Positions 35,131 through 44,121 are shown, counted from the first letter of the stretch. The stretch is 64,000 nt of DNA from Gemmatimonadota bacterium (GCA_018660835.1 JABJJN010000091.1:1-64000), one strand, 5' to 3'. Program-made: numbers and translations. Notes: generated from the letters alone by a model not told the origin.

Positions 35131-36594
35131 ATGATGACGACACGCCGCCCGAATCTTCTCTTCATCATGCCCGATCAACTGCGTGCAGACTTTCTCAGCA
35201 GCTATGGGGCAGAGTTCGTCTCCACGCCGCATATCGATGCCCTCGCCGCCGAGGGTATTGCCTATCGGCGCGCCTACTCACCGTCTCCGGTGTGTGTGCC
35301 GGCGCGGTGTCTGCTGATGACGGGGCGCGATGCGATCAAGAATGGTGTCCTCGACAATGGCCACTTCCTGCGACCCGATCTGAACGAGTGTGGCATACAG
35401 ACGTGGCCGCAGATTCTGTCCGAAGGCGGATATCTCACTGCCGCGATCGGTAAGATGCACTTCTATCCCTGGAATGCGCCGCTGGGATTTGAGCATCGTG
35501 TGATCTGCGAAGACAAGCGCTGGTTGTCGATCGAAGACGATTACTTCCACCACCTGTCCGCCAAGGGCCTGCGCAAACTGCACGGTCGTGATCACGCCGG
35601 CTACCAGGAGAATCGGGGGGCGATCATTTGCCCCTATGCTGTGGAAGACTCGTGGGACGGGTATGTTGGCGGCGAAACAGTGCGCTTTATCGAGGAATAC
35701 GATGACGACCGACCCTTCGCTGCCATGGTCGGATTCCCCGGGCCACACTGCCCCTATGATCCGTGTGCGGCTGCAATGGAGGACGTTGCGACGGATAAGA
35801 TTCCTGCAGCCGCTGCCTTTGTCCCTGGCCAGGATGACGAACTTCGGGAAGCGAATATCCGCGGCAACCTGGGCGATTGGAATGGTGTGGATTACTCCGA
35901 ATTCACCGATGCCCACAAGCAGAAGGTGCGCCAGCATTACGCTGCGCTCGTTAAGCAGATCGACGATGAAGTGGGTCGTATCGTCGCTGCGCTGAAGAAG
36001 ACAGGACAACTGGAACACACGGTCATCATCTTTTCGTCAGATCATGGTGACATGCTCGGTGACCACGGATTGATTGGCAAGACGAATTTCTACGAAGGCA
36101 GTTGTCACGTGCCCATGATTGTTCGTCAACCTGGCGGTCCGTCTGGCGTCGTGTCCGAAGACGTCGTTTCACTTGGCGATGTCACAGCGACCCTGTTGGC
36201 ATTGGCCGGCATCGATCGTCCCACCTACTACGACTCCCGGACGCTACCGGGTTTGGGCCTACCGGATCCACCACGAGAGCAGGTGCTCGGTTTCGTGGCC
36301 GGTGGTTTGATGAATACAGATGGTCACTGGAAGTGGATGAAGAACACGGCGACGGGCCAGAGCCATCTGTTCAACGTCGATGAGGACCCTTTGGAGCAGA
36401 CTGATCGCCAGCACGAGTCCACTGAAACCCGTGCCATCGCCGCTCGGCTCGATGGCGAGCTAACGCGGCAGATGCTGCGCTCGATTGCCGCCGGGGGCTC
36501 CGACCGCAGTATCGGCAACCTGCCCCTGTGGGACAGCGAGTCTTTCGGCCAGGGCACCTGGCAATTTGACTACCCCTCTGCGACACCTGGCTGA
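35131..36594 (+). CDS. Type I sulfatase (CxPAR), no signal peptide
   Basis: 487 residues. The N-terminus reads NLLFIMPDQLRAD, the metal-binding strand, without a leader. The active-site motif is Cys55-Val-Pro-Ala-Arg59, then LLMTGR; CxPAR is an accepted variant of CxPSR. SSDHGDMLGDHGLIGKTNFYEG provides the second half of the metal and substrate site. The sequence is clearly different from the neighbouring sulfatases, so distinct substrates are likely. Its stop overlaps the start of the beta-propeller gene (TGATG), which suggests joint action on the same glycan. The ATG at 35131 is followed by a second ATG; the ribosome-binding site is weak. Confidence 0.93.
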   Translation: MMTTRRPNLLFIMPDQLRADFLSSYGAEFVSTPHIDALAAEGIAYRRAYSPSPVCVPARCLLMTGRDAIKNGVLDNGHFLRPDLNECGIQTWPQILSEGGYLTAAIGKMHFYPWNAPLGFEHRVICEDKRWLSIEDDYFHHLSAKGLRKLHGRDHAGYQENRGAIICPYAVEDSWDGYVGGETVRFIEEYDDDRPFAAMVGFPGPHCPYDPCAAAMEDVATDKIPAAAAFVPGQDDELREANIRGNLGDWNGVDYSEFTDAHKQKVRQHYAALVKQIDDEVGRIVAALKKTGQLEHTVIIFSSDHGDMLGDHGLIGKTNFYEGSCHVPMIVRQPGGPSGVVSEDVVSLGDVTATLLALAGIDRPTYYDSRTLPGLGLPDPPREQVLGFVAGGLMNTDGHWKWMKNTATGQSHLFNVDEDPLEQTDRQHESTETRAIAARLDGELTRQMLRSIAAGGSDRSIGNLPLWDSESFGQGTWQFDYPSATPG

Positions 36595-37547
36595 TGACAG
36601 ATCTTTTCAAACGCTGGCTTGAGCCACAGGCCTGGAAGCGAGACGGCGACGACGATCCGGTCATCGGATTGGGGGCTACAGGCGACTTCGACGACATGCA
36701 CCTGTTCGCCCCCTGTGGTGCGTGGGAGGATGACCAGTTCCGACTCTACTACTGCGGATCGTCAGGCGACGTGAGTGGGCGGGTCTTCCGCCTTGGCCAT
36801 GCGGCCAGTCACGACGGCATACACTTTCGCAAACATCTGCAGGGTCCAGTCTACGAGGTGGGCGACGATGCGCATTCGGTTCTGACACCCGCGATACTAC
36901 GTCAGGACAAGGGACAGATCGTTCGTGAAAACGACTGTTTGCGCATGTGGTATTCATCCACAGACTTCCCCGGGCGCACTGGGCGACACACAATCCATGA
37001 CATGACCAGTGCCGATGGTTTGACCTGGAATACAGCCTCCGCGGCACAGCTGGAGGACGCCTACGCTCCCTCCGTACTGAAGGTCGGGGACTCCTATCGG
37101 CTGTGGTACACCGACGTCTCCAGGGAGCCCTGGAGTGTGCGCCATGCAGTCAGCGACGATGGGTGCCATTGGACGGTCACACCAGATCCCGTCCTGGTCC
37201 TGGACCAAGCCTGGGAGCATGGCCGACTCTTCTATCCCTATGTACTGCAGCCGGCCCATGATTTGTTCGTGATGTGGTATGGAAGCTATCAGAGTGCCGA
37301 TCCACACAAGACAGCATTGGGGATCGCTGTCTCGCGAGATGGGATTGCGTGGGAGAAAAGTGAGCACAATCCTGTCTTCGGACCCGATCCGTTGCGGGCC
37401 TGGGAGTCACACTACACAACCAGTCAGTCGATCCAGCAACTCCCCAATGGAAGCTGGCGGATGTGGTATGCATCACGACCGGCCCCACCCTTCCAGCACA
37501 AGTATTTCGCTATCGGTACAGCCAGCTGGGAAGGACCTGGATCTTGA
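36594..37547 (+). CDS. Five-bladed beta-propeller glycosidase-like protein (GH43/GH32/GH130-like)
   Basis: 317 residues; translationally coupled to the upstream sulfatase. Repeating blades each end in a RLYYCGSS, LRMWYSS, YRLWYTD, FVMWYGS or WRMWYAS strand, a pattern typical of GH43/GH62/GH117/GH130-like propellers. Acidic residues in DFDDMHLFAP (near 31), DAYAPSVL and AWEHGRLFYPY could be catalytic, but the triad cannot be fixed by eye. No signal peptide. It probably removes a sugar from the desulfated oligosaccharide. A related protein is encoded at 53296-54327. Confidence 0.8.
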   Translation: MTDLFKRWLEPQAWKRDGDDDPVIGLGATGDFDDMHLFAPCGAWEDDQFRLYYCGSSGDVSGRVFRLGHAASHDGIHFRKHLQGPVYEVGDDAHSVLTPAILRQDKGQIVRENDCLRMWYSSTDFPGRTGRHTIHDMTSADGLTWNTASAAQLEDAYAPSVLKVGDSYRLWYTDVSREPWSVRHAVSDDGCHWTVTPDPVLVLDQAWEHGRLFYPYVLQPAHDLFVMWYGSYQSADPHKTALGIAVSRDGIAWEKSEHNPVFGPDPLRAWESHYTTSQSIQQLPNGSWRMWYASRPAPPFQHKYFAIGTASWEGPGS

Positions 37548-37614
37548 AGACCGCACCCACGAATACACATGCCGCCATTGCGACGCATAGACCTGCTAGA
37601 CGGGAGATCGTGTC

Positions 37615-38229
37615 TTGACTCTCACGCCGCAACAGATCGCCGCTGATCCGTGCCCATTGGCTGCAGAGGTGGCAGTCGGCAAGGGTGATCGTTTTCAGAT
37701 TCGCCCTCTGCTTGCCACCGATACAGAAAGACTGGGCCTCTTTTTCGATGCGCTGACGGACGCATCGCGGCGTGTCTATGGACCTCACCCACTGAATTCT
37801 GAGCACGCCAAGGTGCTGTGCGACCAGATCGACTATGGCATGAGTCTGCGCTTTGTCGCACTGGGCCCACTGCCAACGGCGGCACAGCAGATCGTCGGTT
37901 ACATGATCCTTGATTTGGGCACTCGCGAATCTGACGCGGGTCGCTACGCACAAGTAGGTCGGCCACTGGACGGATCCATCACTGCCACCTTCGCACCCGT
38001 GATTGCGGACGCCTGGCAGGAACACGGCCTCGGCAGTGCGATGATCCCCGTTATCACAGAGGCTGCTCGCCAAGTTGGACGGCGGCAGATTGTTCTGATG
38101 GGTGGTGTGCGTGATGATAACCCGCGGGCCCGTCACTTCTACGAGAAGTTTGGCTTTGTACGTGTCGGCGGCTTCGTTGCCGGTGGCGTCGACAATCACG
38201 ACATGATCCTGCAGCTGCCTGATGACTGA
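37615..38229 (+). CDS. GNAT family N-acetyltransferase
   Basis: 204 residues from a TTG start with GGGAG 8 bases upstream; no ATG or GTG fits the frame nearby. The acetyl-CoA-binding loop reads AWQEHGLGSAMIPVI (Q/RxxGxG-like), preceded by SITATFAPVIAD and followed by NPRARHFYEKFGFVRVGGF, the C-terminal strand of the fold. The N-terminus GDRFQIRPLLATDTERL is typical. Substrate unknown. It lies between the beta-propeller gene and a zinc-ribbon membrane protein, whose start it overlaps by 8 bases. Confidence 0.87.
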   Translation: MTLTPQQIAADPCPLAAEVAVGKGDRFQIRPLLATDTERLGLFFDALTDASRRVYGPHPLNSEHAKVLCDQIDYGMSLRFVALGPLPTAAQQIVGYMILDLGTRESDAGRYAQVGRPLDGSITATFAPVIADAWQEHGLGSAMIPVITEAARQVGRRQIVLMGGVRDDNPRARHFYEKFGFVRVGGFVAGGVDNHDMILQLPDD

Positions 38230-38536
38230 CGACGTGGCAAGCTGGCTCCTTCTGGGAACCGCAGTGCTGAGTGCGATCTGGATTGGTTTGGCTATCTGGA
38301 CATTGCGTGTCGCTCAACGTCACGGTGGCGGTACGGGCCGCTGGTTTCTCTATGGTATGCTGCTGGGACCGATCGGCGTGCTGCTGTCCTATCGGATGGT
38401 GCGCGCCTGTCCTTCCTGTAACGCCATCGTCCTGCGCGATGTGCGTATTTGTCCCTCTTGTAACAAGGACGTCCCGCGGTTGCAGCCAGGCGAAAACGCT
38501 GAAGACTATCTGAAAACCTATCGGAAGACCTGGTAA
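38222..38536 (+). CDS. Small membrane protein with a C-terminal zinc ribbon
   Basis: 104 residues. Two hydrophobic segments (about 7-28 and 42-58) are followed by a four-cysteine ribbon: CPSC at 64-67 and CPSC at 78-81, ten residues apart. A charged tail (ENAEDYLKTYRKTW) completes the protein. It overlaps the GNAT gene by 8 bases and its TAA overlaps the ATG of the third sulfatase (TAATG), so the three are translationally linked. I recognise no named family. A role in membrane-associated sensing or complex assembly is conceivable, but nothing in the sequence proves it. Confidence 0.75.
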   Translation: MTDDVASWLLLGTAVLSAIWIGLAIWTLRVAQRHGGGTGRWFLYGMLLGPIGVLLSYRMVRACPSCNAIVLRDVRICPSCNKDVPRLQPGENAEDYLKTYRKTW

Positions 38537-39942
38537 TGAACATTTTGATTCTGATGTGCGATCAGTTGCGCGGTGATGTCTTTGATGAAGGCCACGTGTG
38601 CCAGACGCCACATCTGGATCGACTGGCAGACCGCGGCTTGCGCTTCACGCGCGCCTACACACCCAATGCCGTCTGCTCTCCCGCAAGAGCCAGTCTGATG
38701 ACAGGTCGCTTACCACATGCCCACGGCGTACTCACCGTGACGCACACCGTCGACGACGATCAGTGCAACCTGCGAAGGCTACCGCATTGGGCTCAGCAGC
38801 TGGAGGCAGCTGGCTATCGCACGGGCTACTTCGGCAAGTGGCATGTAGAGCGCTCGCGACAGCTGGATCGCTTCGGTTGGCAACAATTTGCCTGCGAAGG
38901 AACTGAGGCCCTGAAAGCTGCCGATGCTGAGATCTCAGATCATCCATGGTCTCTGCAGTGGCATCTGGATCAACCTGCTGGGTATCAGTCAGAGCGCTTC
39001 TATGGTGCAGTGGACGCACCGCCGGCACAGCGACGCGTGGGCAGTCGCGTGCGACTGGCGCAGAATTTCATCGACGCGGCGACTGGTGAAGCCCAGCCCT
39101 GGTGTTGTGTCGTGAGTCTGCAGGAGCCACATGACCCTTTCGTCTGCGGCACCGAGGCACTCGCAGCATACGACATCGATTCGATTCCCCTGCCTGCTTC
39201 TATCGATGATGATCTGACAGGTCGCCCGGGTATCTACCGCAAGGCAGCAAAAGTCTGGGCACATATGACACCGCGCCAGCATCGCGAAGCGGCCACTTGT
39301 TACTACGCTTCGATTTCAGAGATCGATGCGCTCTTCGGCTCAATGGTGGATCGACTGGATGCGGCGGGGCAGCTTGAAGACACCCTCGTTGTGCTGACCT
39401 CCGACCACGGCGAGCTACTCGGCGCGCACGGCCTGTACTGCAAGAACTTCACAGCTGCCGAAGAGGTCTATCGGATTCCGATGACGATCGCTGGTCCCGG
39501 TGTGGCCTCTGGCCAAACATGTGATGGACGTGTAGGTCTCCACGAGCTGGGGCCGACCCTGTTGAAGCTGGCAGGCTGTGCGCCCATGGAAACCCATGGT
39601 GACAGTCATTCTTTTGACGAGTTGCTCGTCACACCAGAGCAGACCAGCGATTGGCAGCGGGGTTATGCGGAGTATTTCGGTGGACGCATGTTACTGACTC
39701 AACGCGTCGTGTGGGATGGAGACTGGAAGTTTGTCTTCAATGGCTTCGATGAAGATGAACTCTATGATTTGCGTACCGATCCACACGAAATGACCAATCG
39801 CATCAATGATCCCACCTGCCGCGACCAGGTCGAGAGTCTGTGTCGGCAGATGTGGACAAAGTGTCGCGAGAGTGGCGACGCGTCTTTGCTCAATTCACAA
39901 TATCCGATTCTTCGCGTGGCACCTGTCGGTCCTGAGTTTTAG
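38536..39942 (+). CDS. Type I sulfatase (CSPAR), no signal peptide
   Basis: 468 residues. The protein opens with MNILILMCDQLRGD, the metal-binding strand, so no leader is present. The formylglycine site is Cys47-Ser-Pro-Ala-Arg51, followed by SLMTGRLPHAHG. The second metal site reads TSDHGELLGAHGLYCKNF. The ending YDLRTDPHEMTNRI is the usual sulfatase C-terminal subdomain. Third sulfatase of the cluster; divergent enough from the other two to expect a different linkage. Its ATG overlaps the zinc-ribbon gene stop. The secreted acetylesterase gene follows after 35 bases. Confidence 0.93.
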   Translation: MNILILMCDQLRGDVFDEGHVCQTPHLDRLADRGLRFTRAYTPNAVCSPARASLMTGRLPHAHGVLTVTHTVDDDQCNLRRLPHWAQQLEAAGYRTGYFGKWHVERSRQLDRFGWQQFACEGTEALKAADAEISDHPWSLQWHLDQPAGYQSERFYGAVDAPPAQRRVGSRVRLAQNFIDAATGEAQPWCCVVSLQEPHDPFVCGTEALAAYDIDSIPLPASIDDDLTGRPGIYRKAAKVWAHMTPRQHREAATCYYASISEIDALFGSMVDRLDAAGQLEDTLVVLTSDHGELLGAHGLYCKNFTAAEEVYRIPMTIAGPGVASGQTCDGRVGLHELGPTLLKLAGCAPMETHGDSHSFDELLVTPEQTSDWQRGYAEYFGGRMLLTQRVVWDGDWKFVFNGFDEDELYDLRTDPHEMTNRINDPTCRDQVESLCRQMWTKCRESGDASLLNSQYPILRVAPVGPEF

Positions 39943-39977
39943 GGCAAACCTCCACTTCTCAGAAGCAGGAACACCTC

Positions 39978-42008
39978 ATGACACGACGCATGTCTCTCGT
40001 TGCCTGTGTGTATTTACTCCTCGGGTTCTTGCTGTTGGGCAGCGGCGCTATCGACGCCGCGTCGGCACTGCGTCTGGCGGACCTCTTCAGTGATCACATG
40101 GTTCTGCAGCGACATTCTCCGATCCGTATATGGGGCCATGCTGCGGCCGGTGCGCAGGTCTCGGCCTCCCTGACGACAGCTGCCGGGACGACGGCGCAGA
40201 CAGATGAGACCGGGCAGACGGCGATAGCCGATGGCAACGGTCGTTGGCAACTTGAACTTCTCCCTCGCCCCGCAGGCGGCCCACATCGGCTCATCGTCCG
40301 CAGCGGTAGTGAAGAGGTCGCGATGGAGGACGTACTCATCGGTGAAGTCTGGATTGCATCCGGGCAGTCGAATATGCAGTGGTCTCTGTCAGCATCTGCT
40401 AGCGCCGAGGAGGCGATCGCCAGCGCCAACCTGTCGCGTATTCGCCTGTTGACGATACCGAACGTCGTTGCCTTTCAGCCGTCGACAACAATCGATGCGC
40501 GTTGGAGTGTCTGCACACCTGAAACGGCGCGATCTTTTTCTGCCGTCGCCTACTTCTTCGGACGCCAACTACATGCCGAGCTCGATGTTCCGATTGGACT
40601 AATCAACACATCGTGGAGCGGTACACGCATCGAGCCGTGGACGGCGGCGCAGCACATCCATGGCCTGATCTCACGCCTGCCAGAGCCGGCAGCGCAGGTC
40701 GTGAAGCAAGCAGTCAGTCGACGCCAGGCATTCGGACCCGATCCACACCTGATTCAGCAGCAATACATGAAATCTGTTGCAACCCTCAAGGAGGCCGAAG
40801 CAACAGGTTCCACAGAATTTGCTGAGCCAACCGTGAACGATCGTGAGTGGCTGGAGATGACCGTGCCCTCCACGTGGGAGGCAGGCGGCCTGCCCGATTT
40901 CGATGGCATGGTCTGGTTCCGTCGCCATCTGCAGATCCCCGGTCAATGGCAAGGCAAGGACCTTGTCCTGCATCTGGGCCCGGTAGATGAGGTGGATGTC
41001 ACCTGGTTCAATGGGGTCAGGATCGGTGCAACTGGCAGCTACGCAGATAGCGTGTTTGCATTGTGGAGCCAACCGCGTGTCTATGATATTCCAGGCGAGA
41101 TCGTGCGTTCAGGCTCTGCAGTGTTAGCCGTGCGAGCGATCGATACAGCCTATGCAGGTGGTTTATGGGGCTCGGAGGCCGATCAGATGTATCTGGCCCT
41201 CGCCGATGGATCAGGCGACCACTTGCTCGTTTCCGGCAACTGGAAATATCGAGCCGGACCACAGTTGAGTATCTCCAGTAGTGGTTCGCAGCAATTACCC
41301 AGTACTCTCTACAATGCCATGATCCACCCCCTTGTGCCCTTTTCTCTGCGCGGCGCGATCTGGTATCAGGGCGAGTCGAATGTGAACGAAGGCAGTGTGT
41401 ACACGGAGAAGATGATCGCCCTCATCGATAGTTGGCGGGATGTATTTGGCCAGGGCGATCTGCCGTTCTATTTCGTGCAATTGGCACCTTTCCGCTACGG
41501 CAATGATCCGACCCTCCTTCCACGATTGTGGGAAGCGCAGACTCAGGTCCCCGCACGACGAAGCAATGTTGCCAATATCGCCATCAATGATGTTGGCAAT
41601 GTTGACGACATTCATCCTCGGGACAAACAGACCGTCGGCTCACGGTTGGCGAACCTGGCACTGCGTCGGACGTATCGGCTAGATGGAATCTGGGATCAGG
41701 GACCACGTTTTGTGTCCATGCAGCGACAGGGCAACACGCTGCGACTGCTCTTCGACTACGCGCAGGGCCTGATAACACGCGATGGTCGGATGGCGACGGG
41801 GTTCGAGATCGCCGCAGAGGATGGCATCTTTGTCACAGCGACGGCGATCATCGATGGCGAACACATCAACCTGTCTCACTCGGATCTTGCGCAGCCGCGA
41901 ATGGCTCGCTTCGCCTGGCATCAGGAAGCATCGCCGAATCTCATCAACGGCGGCGGCCTGCCGGCGACACCCTTTCGGGCACAGACAGCAACACTCAGCC
42001 ACCCCTGA
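39978..42008 (+). CDS. Exported sialate O-acetylesterase-like SGNH hydrolase
   Basis: 676 residues with AGGA before ATG. Residues 1-27 (MSLVACVYLLLGFLLLGSG region) form a signal peptide. The catalytic serine is Ser131 in ASGQSNMQW. The block III-type GAIWYQGESNV and the Asp-x-x-His pair in NVDDIHPRDK complete an SGNH triad. A beta-sandwich insert (WFRRHLQIPGQWQGKDLVLHLG) is typical for this sialate O-acetylesterase family. It removes O-acetyl groups from sialic acid or other acetylated sugars in the periplasm. It is the only clearly exported enzyme of the sulfatase cluster, and the last gene of the run. Confidence 0.92.
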   Translation: MTRRMSLVACVYLLLGFLLLGSGAIDAASALRLADLFSDHMVLQRHSPIRIWGHAAAGAQVSASLTTAAGTTAQTDETGQTAIADGNGRWQLELLPRPAGGPHRLIVRSGSEEVAMEDVLIGEVWIASGQSNMQWSLSASASAEEAIASANLSRIRLLTIPNVVAFQPSTTIDARWSVCTPETARSFSAVAYFFGRQLHAELDVPIGLINTSWSGTRIEPWTAAQHIHGLISRLPEPAAQVVKQAVSRRQAFGPDPHLIQQQYMKSVATLKEAEATGSTEFAEPTVNDREWLEMTVPSTWEAGGLPDFDGMVWFRRHLQIPGQWQGKDLVLHLGPVDEVDVTWFNGVRIGATGSYADSVFALWSQPRVYDIPGEIVRSGSAVLAVRAIDTAYAGGLWGSEADQMYLALADGSGDHLLVSGNWKYRAGPQLSISSSGSQQLPSTLYNAMIHPLVPFSLRGAIWYQGESNVNEGSVYTEKMIALIDSWRDVFGQGDLPFYFVQLAPFRYGNDPTLLPRLWEAQTQVPARRSNVANIAINDVGNVDDIHPRDKQTVGSRLANLALRRTYRLDGIWDQGPRFVSMQRQGNTLRLLFDYAQGLITRDGRMATGFEIAAEDGIFVTATAIIDGEHINLSHSDLAQPRMARFAWHQEASPNLINGGGLPATPFRAQTATLSHP

Positions 42009-42034
42009 AGGGAGCGGCCGGTTGCGGGTACTAC

Positions 42035-42265
42035 TCAGGCAACGTCAGAGATCTCAGCCAGAATCTCGTCCATCGACCACAGGCGCTCGGAGTCTTCCAA
42101 TAGCGCGTCGATGATGGAAGGATGAGCCTTCACCGTCTGCGTGTCGACGAATTCAAAGCCCGGGGCCCAGTTACCATTCTGGTCCTTTACGAACATCGAC
42201 TTGTCTTCGATGACGGTGATCTCGTCTTCGCTGCCGTGTGCTTCGTGATAACGATAGTGGGGCAT
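42035..42265 (-). CDS. Small acidic hypothetical protein
   Basis: 76 residues beginning MPHYRYHEAHG. The start at 42265 is set by an excellent ribosome-binding site, GGAGGTGAT, 7 bases upstream. The middle has DEITVIEDKSMFVKDQNGNWAPGFEF, which reads like a beta-hairpin, and the tail SIIDALLEDSERLWSMDEI is helical and acidic. No family recognised; no membrane segment or cysteines. It is a stand-alone gene, convergent with the acetylesterase. A 7-bp inverted repeat lies 44 bases upstream of the start and could be a control site. Confidence 0.7.
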   Translation of the reverse strand: MPHYRYHEAHGSEDEITVIEDKSMFVKDQNGNWAPGFEFVDTQTVKAHPSIIDALLEDSERLWSMDEILAEISDVA

Positions 42266-42770
42266 CACATCACCTCCGTGTTCGGCATCTCGCCTAGTGT
42301 GATTCCACCGAAACTGTCGCAAGTTTCGTACCAAGGAACCATCGGACCCAGCCTAATCGGGCTAAGTCTATGAGCCTCAGTGTGTTCTTCGGAAAAACAC
42401 GTATCACACAGTGTGAGTACCGTCACGAGAGGATCCTGGTCAGATTCATGACATATCGGGAGATAAGGCCTGAAAACAGCGAGATCGGTCGAGATGGCAT
42501 GGGTATAGATAGTCTTAAGTATATCTAAAACAAATGTTTATGCGATTTTCTTGTTGAGGAACTGCCACGTTGGCACGATAGAGCAAATTTTGCAGGAGTG
42601 TGGAAAATCTGATACAGGTCGTCACTTTTTTCCTACACTCGCACGTTCACCCTCATTGTCCGTCTCGCCCTCGAGAAATTCTGGCGAAATTGGGTGAAAT
42701 GACACACCGAATGGCGGATATCGCCAAGAGAACGGACCAATTCGCGGGTTCTTAGCCAACTCTGCCAGCC
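42266..42770. other. Long intergenic region, AT-rich, with operator-like inverted repeats
   Basis: 505 bases without a convincing gene. Two inverted repeats stand out: CGAAACT/AGTTTCG at 42309-42328 (6-base loop) and TCACAC-A-GTGTGA at 42404-42416. Around 42500-42620 the sequence is clearly more AT-rich than the rest of the window (for example AAACAAATGTTTATG). The opposite ends are the start of the small acidic gene and the end of the FMN reductase gene. Short open frames here lack ribosome-binding sites and family features. Confidence 0.6.
42309..42328. promoter_or_regulatory. Inverted repeat upstream of the small acidic gene
   Basis: Perfect 7-bp arms, CGAAACT and AGTTTCG, flank GTCGCA. 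The site is 44 bases upstream of the start at 42265. An operator role is inference from symmetry and position. Confidence 0.35.
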
Positions 42771-43358
42771 CTAATCCTGTCGGACAGTCTCCTCCATGCA
42801 ACGACCGGGGCACAGAAATTCGTGGGTGTAGTCCATCAGATTCTTCGCAAGACCACGAATGCGCTCGTCCGTTGACGGATCCGTACACTTGCCCTCGTCA
42901 TCGAACACATCCTGGACGCCTGCTACGGACACAAATCCGGGAAGCACCAGACCACCCACGTGAGTGACCACGGAGGAGAGGTGCTCGAGGGCCTTGATCG
43001 CACCAATGCGACCAGCGGCAACTCCCAGCATGGCAACTGGTTTTGCCGACAAGCCGGAGGGAAAGCCCATATTTTCGATGACGAGCTTGATCGCCGAAGA
43101 GTAGCTGCCGTGATACTCAGGTGTTGAAAGAATCACCCCCGTTGCGTCGCCGATCATCTTCTGCATGGACTTGGCATCCGCTGTATCAGACTGGGGTCCT
43201 GGCAGATTCAGATGACGCGGATCAACCACGTTGAAGTCGACCTCAGGATAGCGCTCCCTGAACTCGTCACCAACCAGGGCAACGGCTTTGGATGTATAAC
43301 TGTCCGGGCGCACCGAACCGATGATGGCGACGACTTTGATGCTGCTTGTTTTCTCCAT
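42771..43358 (-). CDS. NADPH-dependent FMN reductase / flavodoxin-fold quinone reductase
   Basis: 195 residues, ATG with GGAG 6 bases upstream. The phosphate loop for FMN is GSVRPDSYTSKA, with the flavin isoalloxazine loop STPEYHGSYSSAIK and PVAMLGVAAGRIGAI. These are hallmarks of the NADPH-dependent FMN/azo reductase and ArsH-like flavoprotein family. A Cys pair near the C-terminus (HEFLCPGRCMEE) is unusual. It supplies reduced flavin or reduces quinones in the cytoplasm. It is divergent from the glutaredoxin gene, 109 bases away. Confidence 0.93.
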   Translation of the reverse strand: MEKTSSIKVVAIIGSVRPDSYTSKAVALVGDEFRERYPEVDFNVVDPRHLNLPGPQSDTADAKSMQKMIGDATGVILSTPEYHGSYSSAIKLVIENMGFPSGLSAKPVAMLGVAAGRIGAIKALEHLSSVVTHVGGLVLPGFVSVAGVQDVFDDEGKCTDPSTDERIRGLAKNLMDYTHEFLCPGRCMEETVRQD

Positions 43359-43467
43359 TGCGACTCCATTTTTGCGGGGTTCATCAGATCTTGCAGAACC
43401 CCTTGATTCTCAGGAATATTTTATGGGCACGCGAAGGGCAGGGTGCCTTCAGGAAAAGTGACATCCC

Positions 43468-43767
43468 ATGGCGCACATTGAGATCTACTCCACCCCCCTT
43501 TGTCCCTATTGCTGGCAAGCGCGATGGCTCCTGCACCGCAAGAAGGTAGCCGTGACGAAGATACCGATCCGAATGTATCTGGGCGTCAAGCTACCGACGC
43601 GTGCCTATCGACAGATGGTCGAACGCAGCGGCGGAGATCGCACGGTACCACAGATTTTCGTCAACGGACAGTATCTGGGCACTGAGGAGCAACTCGCTCA
43701 GCTCGAGGCGGCGGGGCAACTTGATGCGATCCTCGCCGGTAACCTGCCACCGCCCTCGCCACGGTGA
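43468..43767 (+). CDS. grxC: Glutaredoxin (dithiol, GrxC-like)
   Basis: 99 residues with AGGA upstream of ATG. The redox motif is Cys12-Pro-Tyr-Cys15 (STPLCPYCWQAR), the cis-Pro loop is TVPQIFVNGQYLGT, and the helix that follows (EEQLAQLEAAGQLDAIL) binds glutathione. The middle is a little longer than usual (KIPIRMYLGVKLPTRAYRQM), which is the only oddity. It reduces disulfides and mixed disulfides using glutathione. It lies next to the flavin reductase gene on the opposite strand, a plausible redox pair. Confidence 0.95.
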   Translation: MAHIEIYSTPLCPYCWQARWLLHRKKVAVTKIPIRMYLGVKLPTRAYRQMVERSGGDRTVPQIFVNGQYLGTEEQLAQLEAAGQLDAILAGNLPPPSPR

Positions 43768-44121
43768 CAACAGTACGGACGGCGACCAAGTCGTTGTCGC
43801 AGGGCCCAAATATCAGGGGGGCAATGATTTGTGCAGTTTTCGCGCCCATGGCTGTCCATTTCCTTGGCAACCAGGACGTGGCACGCGCCACCGGCGCCGG
43901 AACCTGCGAAACAGACGCAATCTTCTGTTTTTGTGTAAGTTGAGAGTGATTGCTCGACACGCCCGCAACACCGGCACGGGTCTTGCGATCATGAGTAACC
44001 CTGCATAGCGATTGCGTGAGCTCCGCCTTTTTTTGCGAGGAGTCCTCGCAAGCGCTGTGTCGACCGTTGATCCTGGGGTTTTCAGGACGATCCTCTCTTC
44101 ATGCCCTTTCGTGAATGAACT
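43768..44121. other. Intergenic region upstream of the histidine kinase gene
   Basis: 354 bases without a convincing gene; overlapping open frames lack ribosome-binding sites and family features. Near its end a hairpin with 8-bp arms (TTGCGAGG and CCTCGCAA, 3-base loop) lies at 44033-44051. The T-run precedes rather than follows the arms, so it is not a terminator for the plus strand. It probably carries the kinase promoter. Confidence 0.55.
44033..44051. promoter_or_regulatory. Hairpin/operator-like inverted repeat before the kinase gene
   Basis: Arms TTGCGAGG and CCTCGCAA are perfectly complementary with AGT between them. The site is 71 bases upstream of the kinase ATG. Function is inferred from position only. 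Confidence 0.35.

Noticed and set aside
37510..38199. 229-codon minus-strand frame
   Set aside because: Opposite the GNAT gene, whose acetyl-CoA motif is intact.
43601..44008. 135-codon plus-strand frame
   Set aside because: Mostly overlaps grxC in another frame and continues into non-coding sequence.
44033..44051. Hairpin considered as a terminator
   Set aside because: The T-run precedes the arms, so neither strand has the U tract after the stem.
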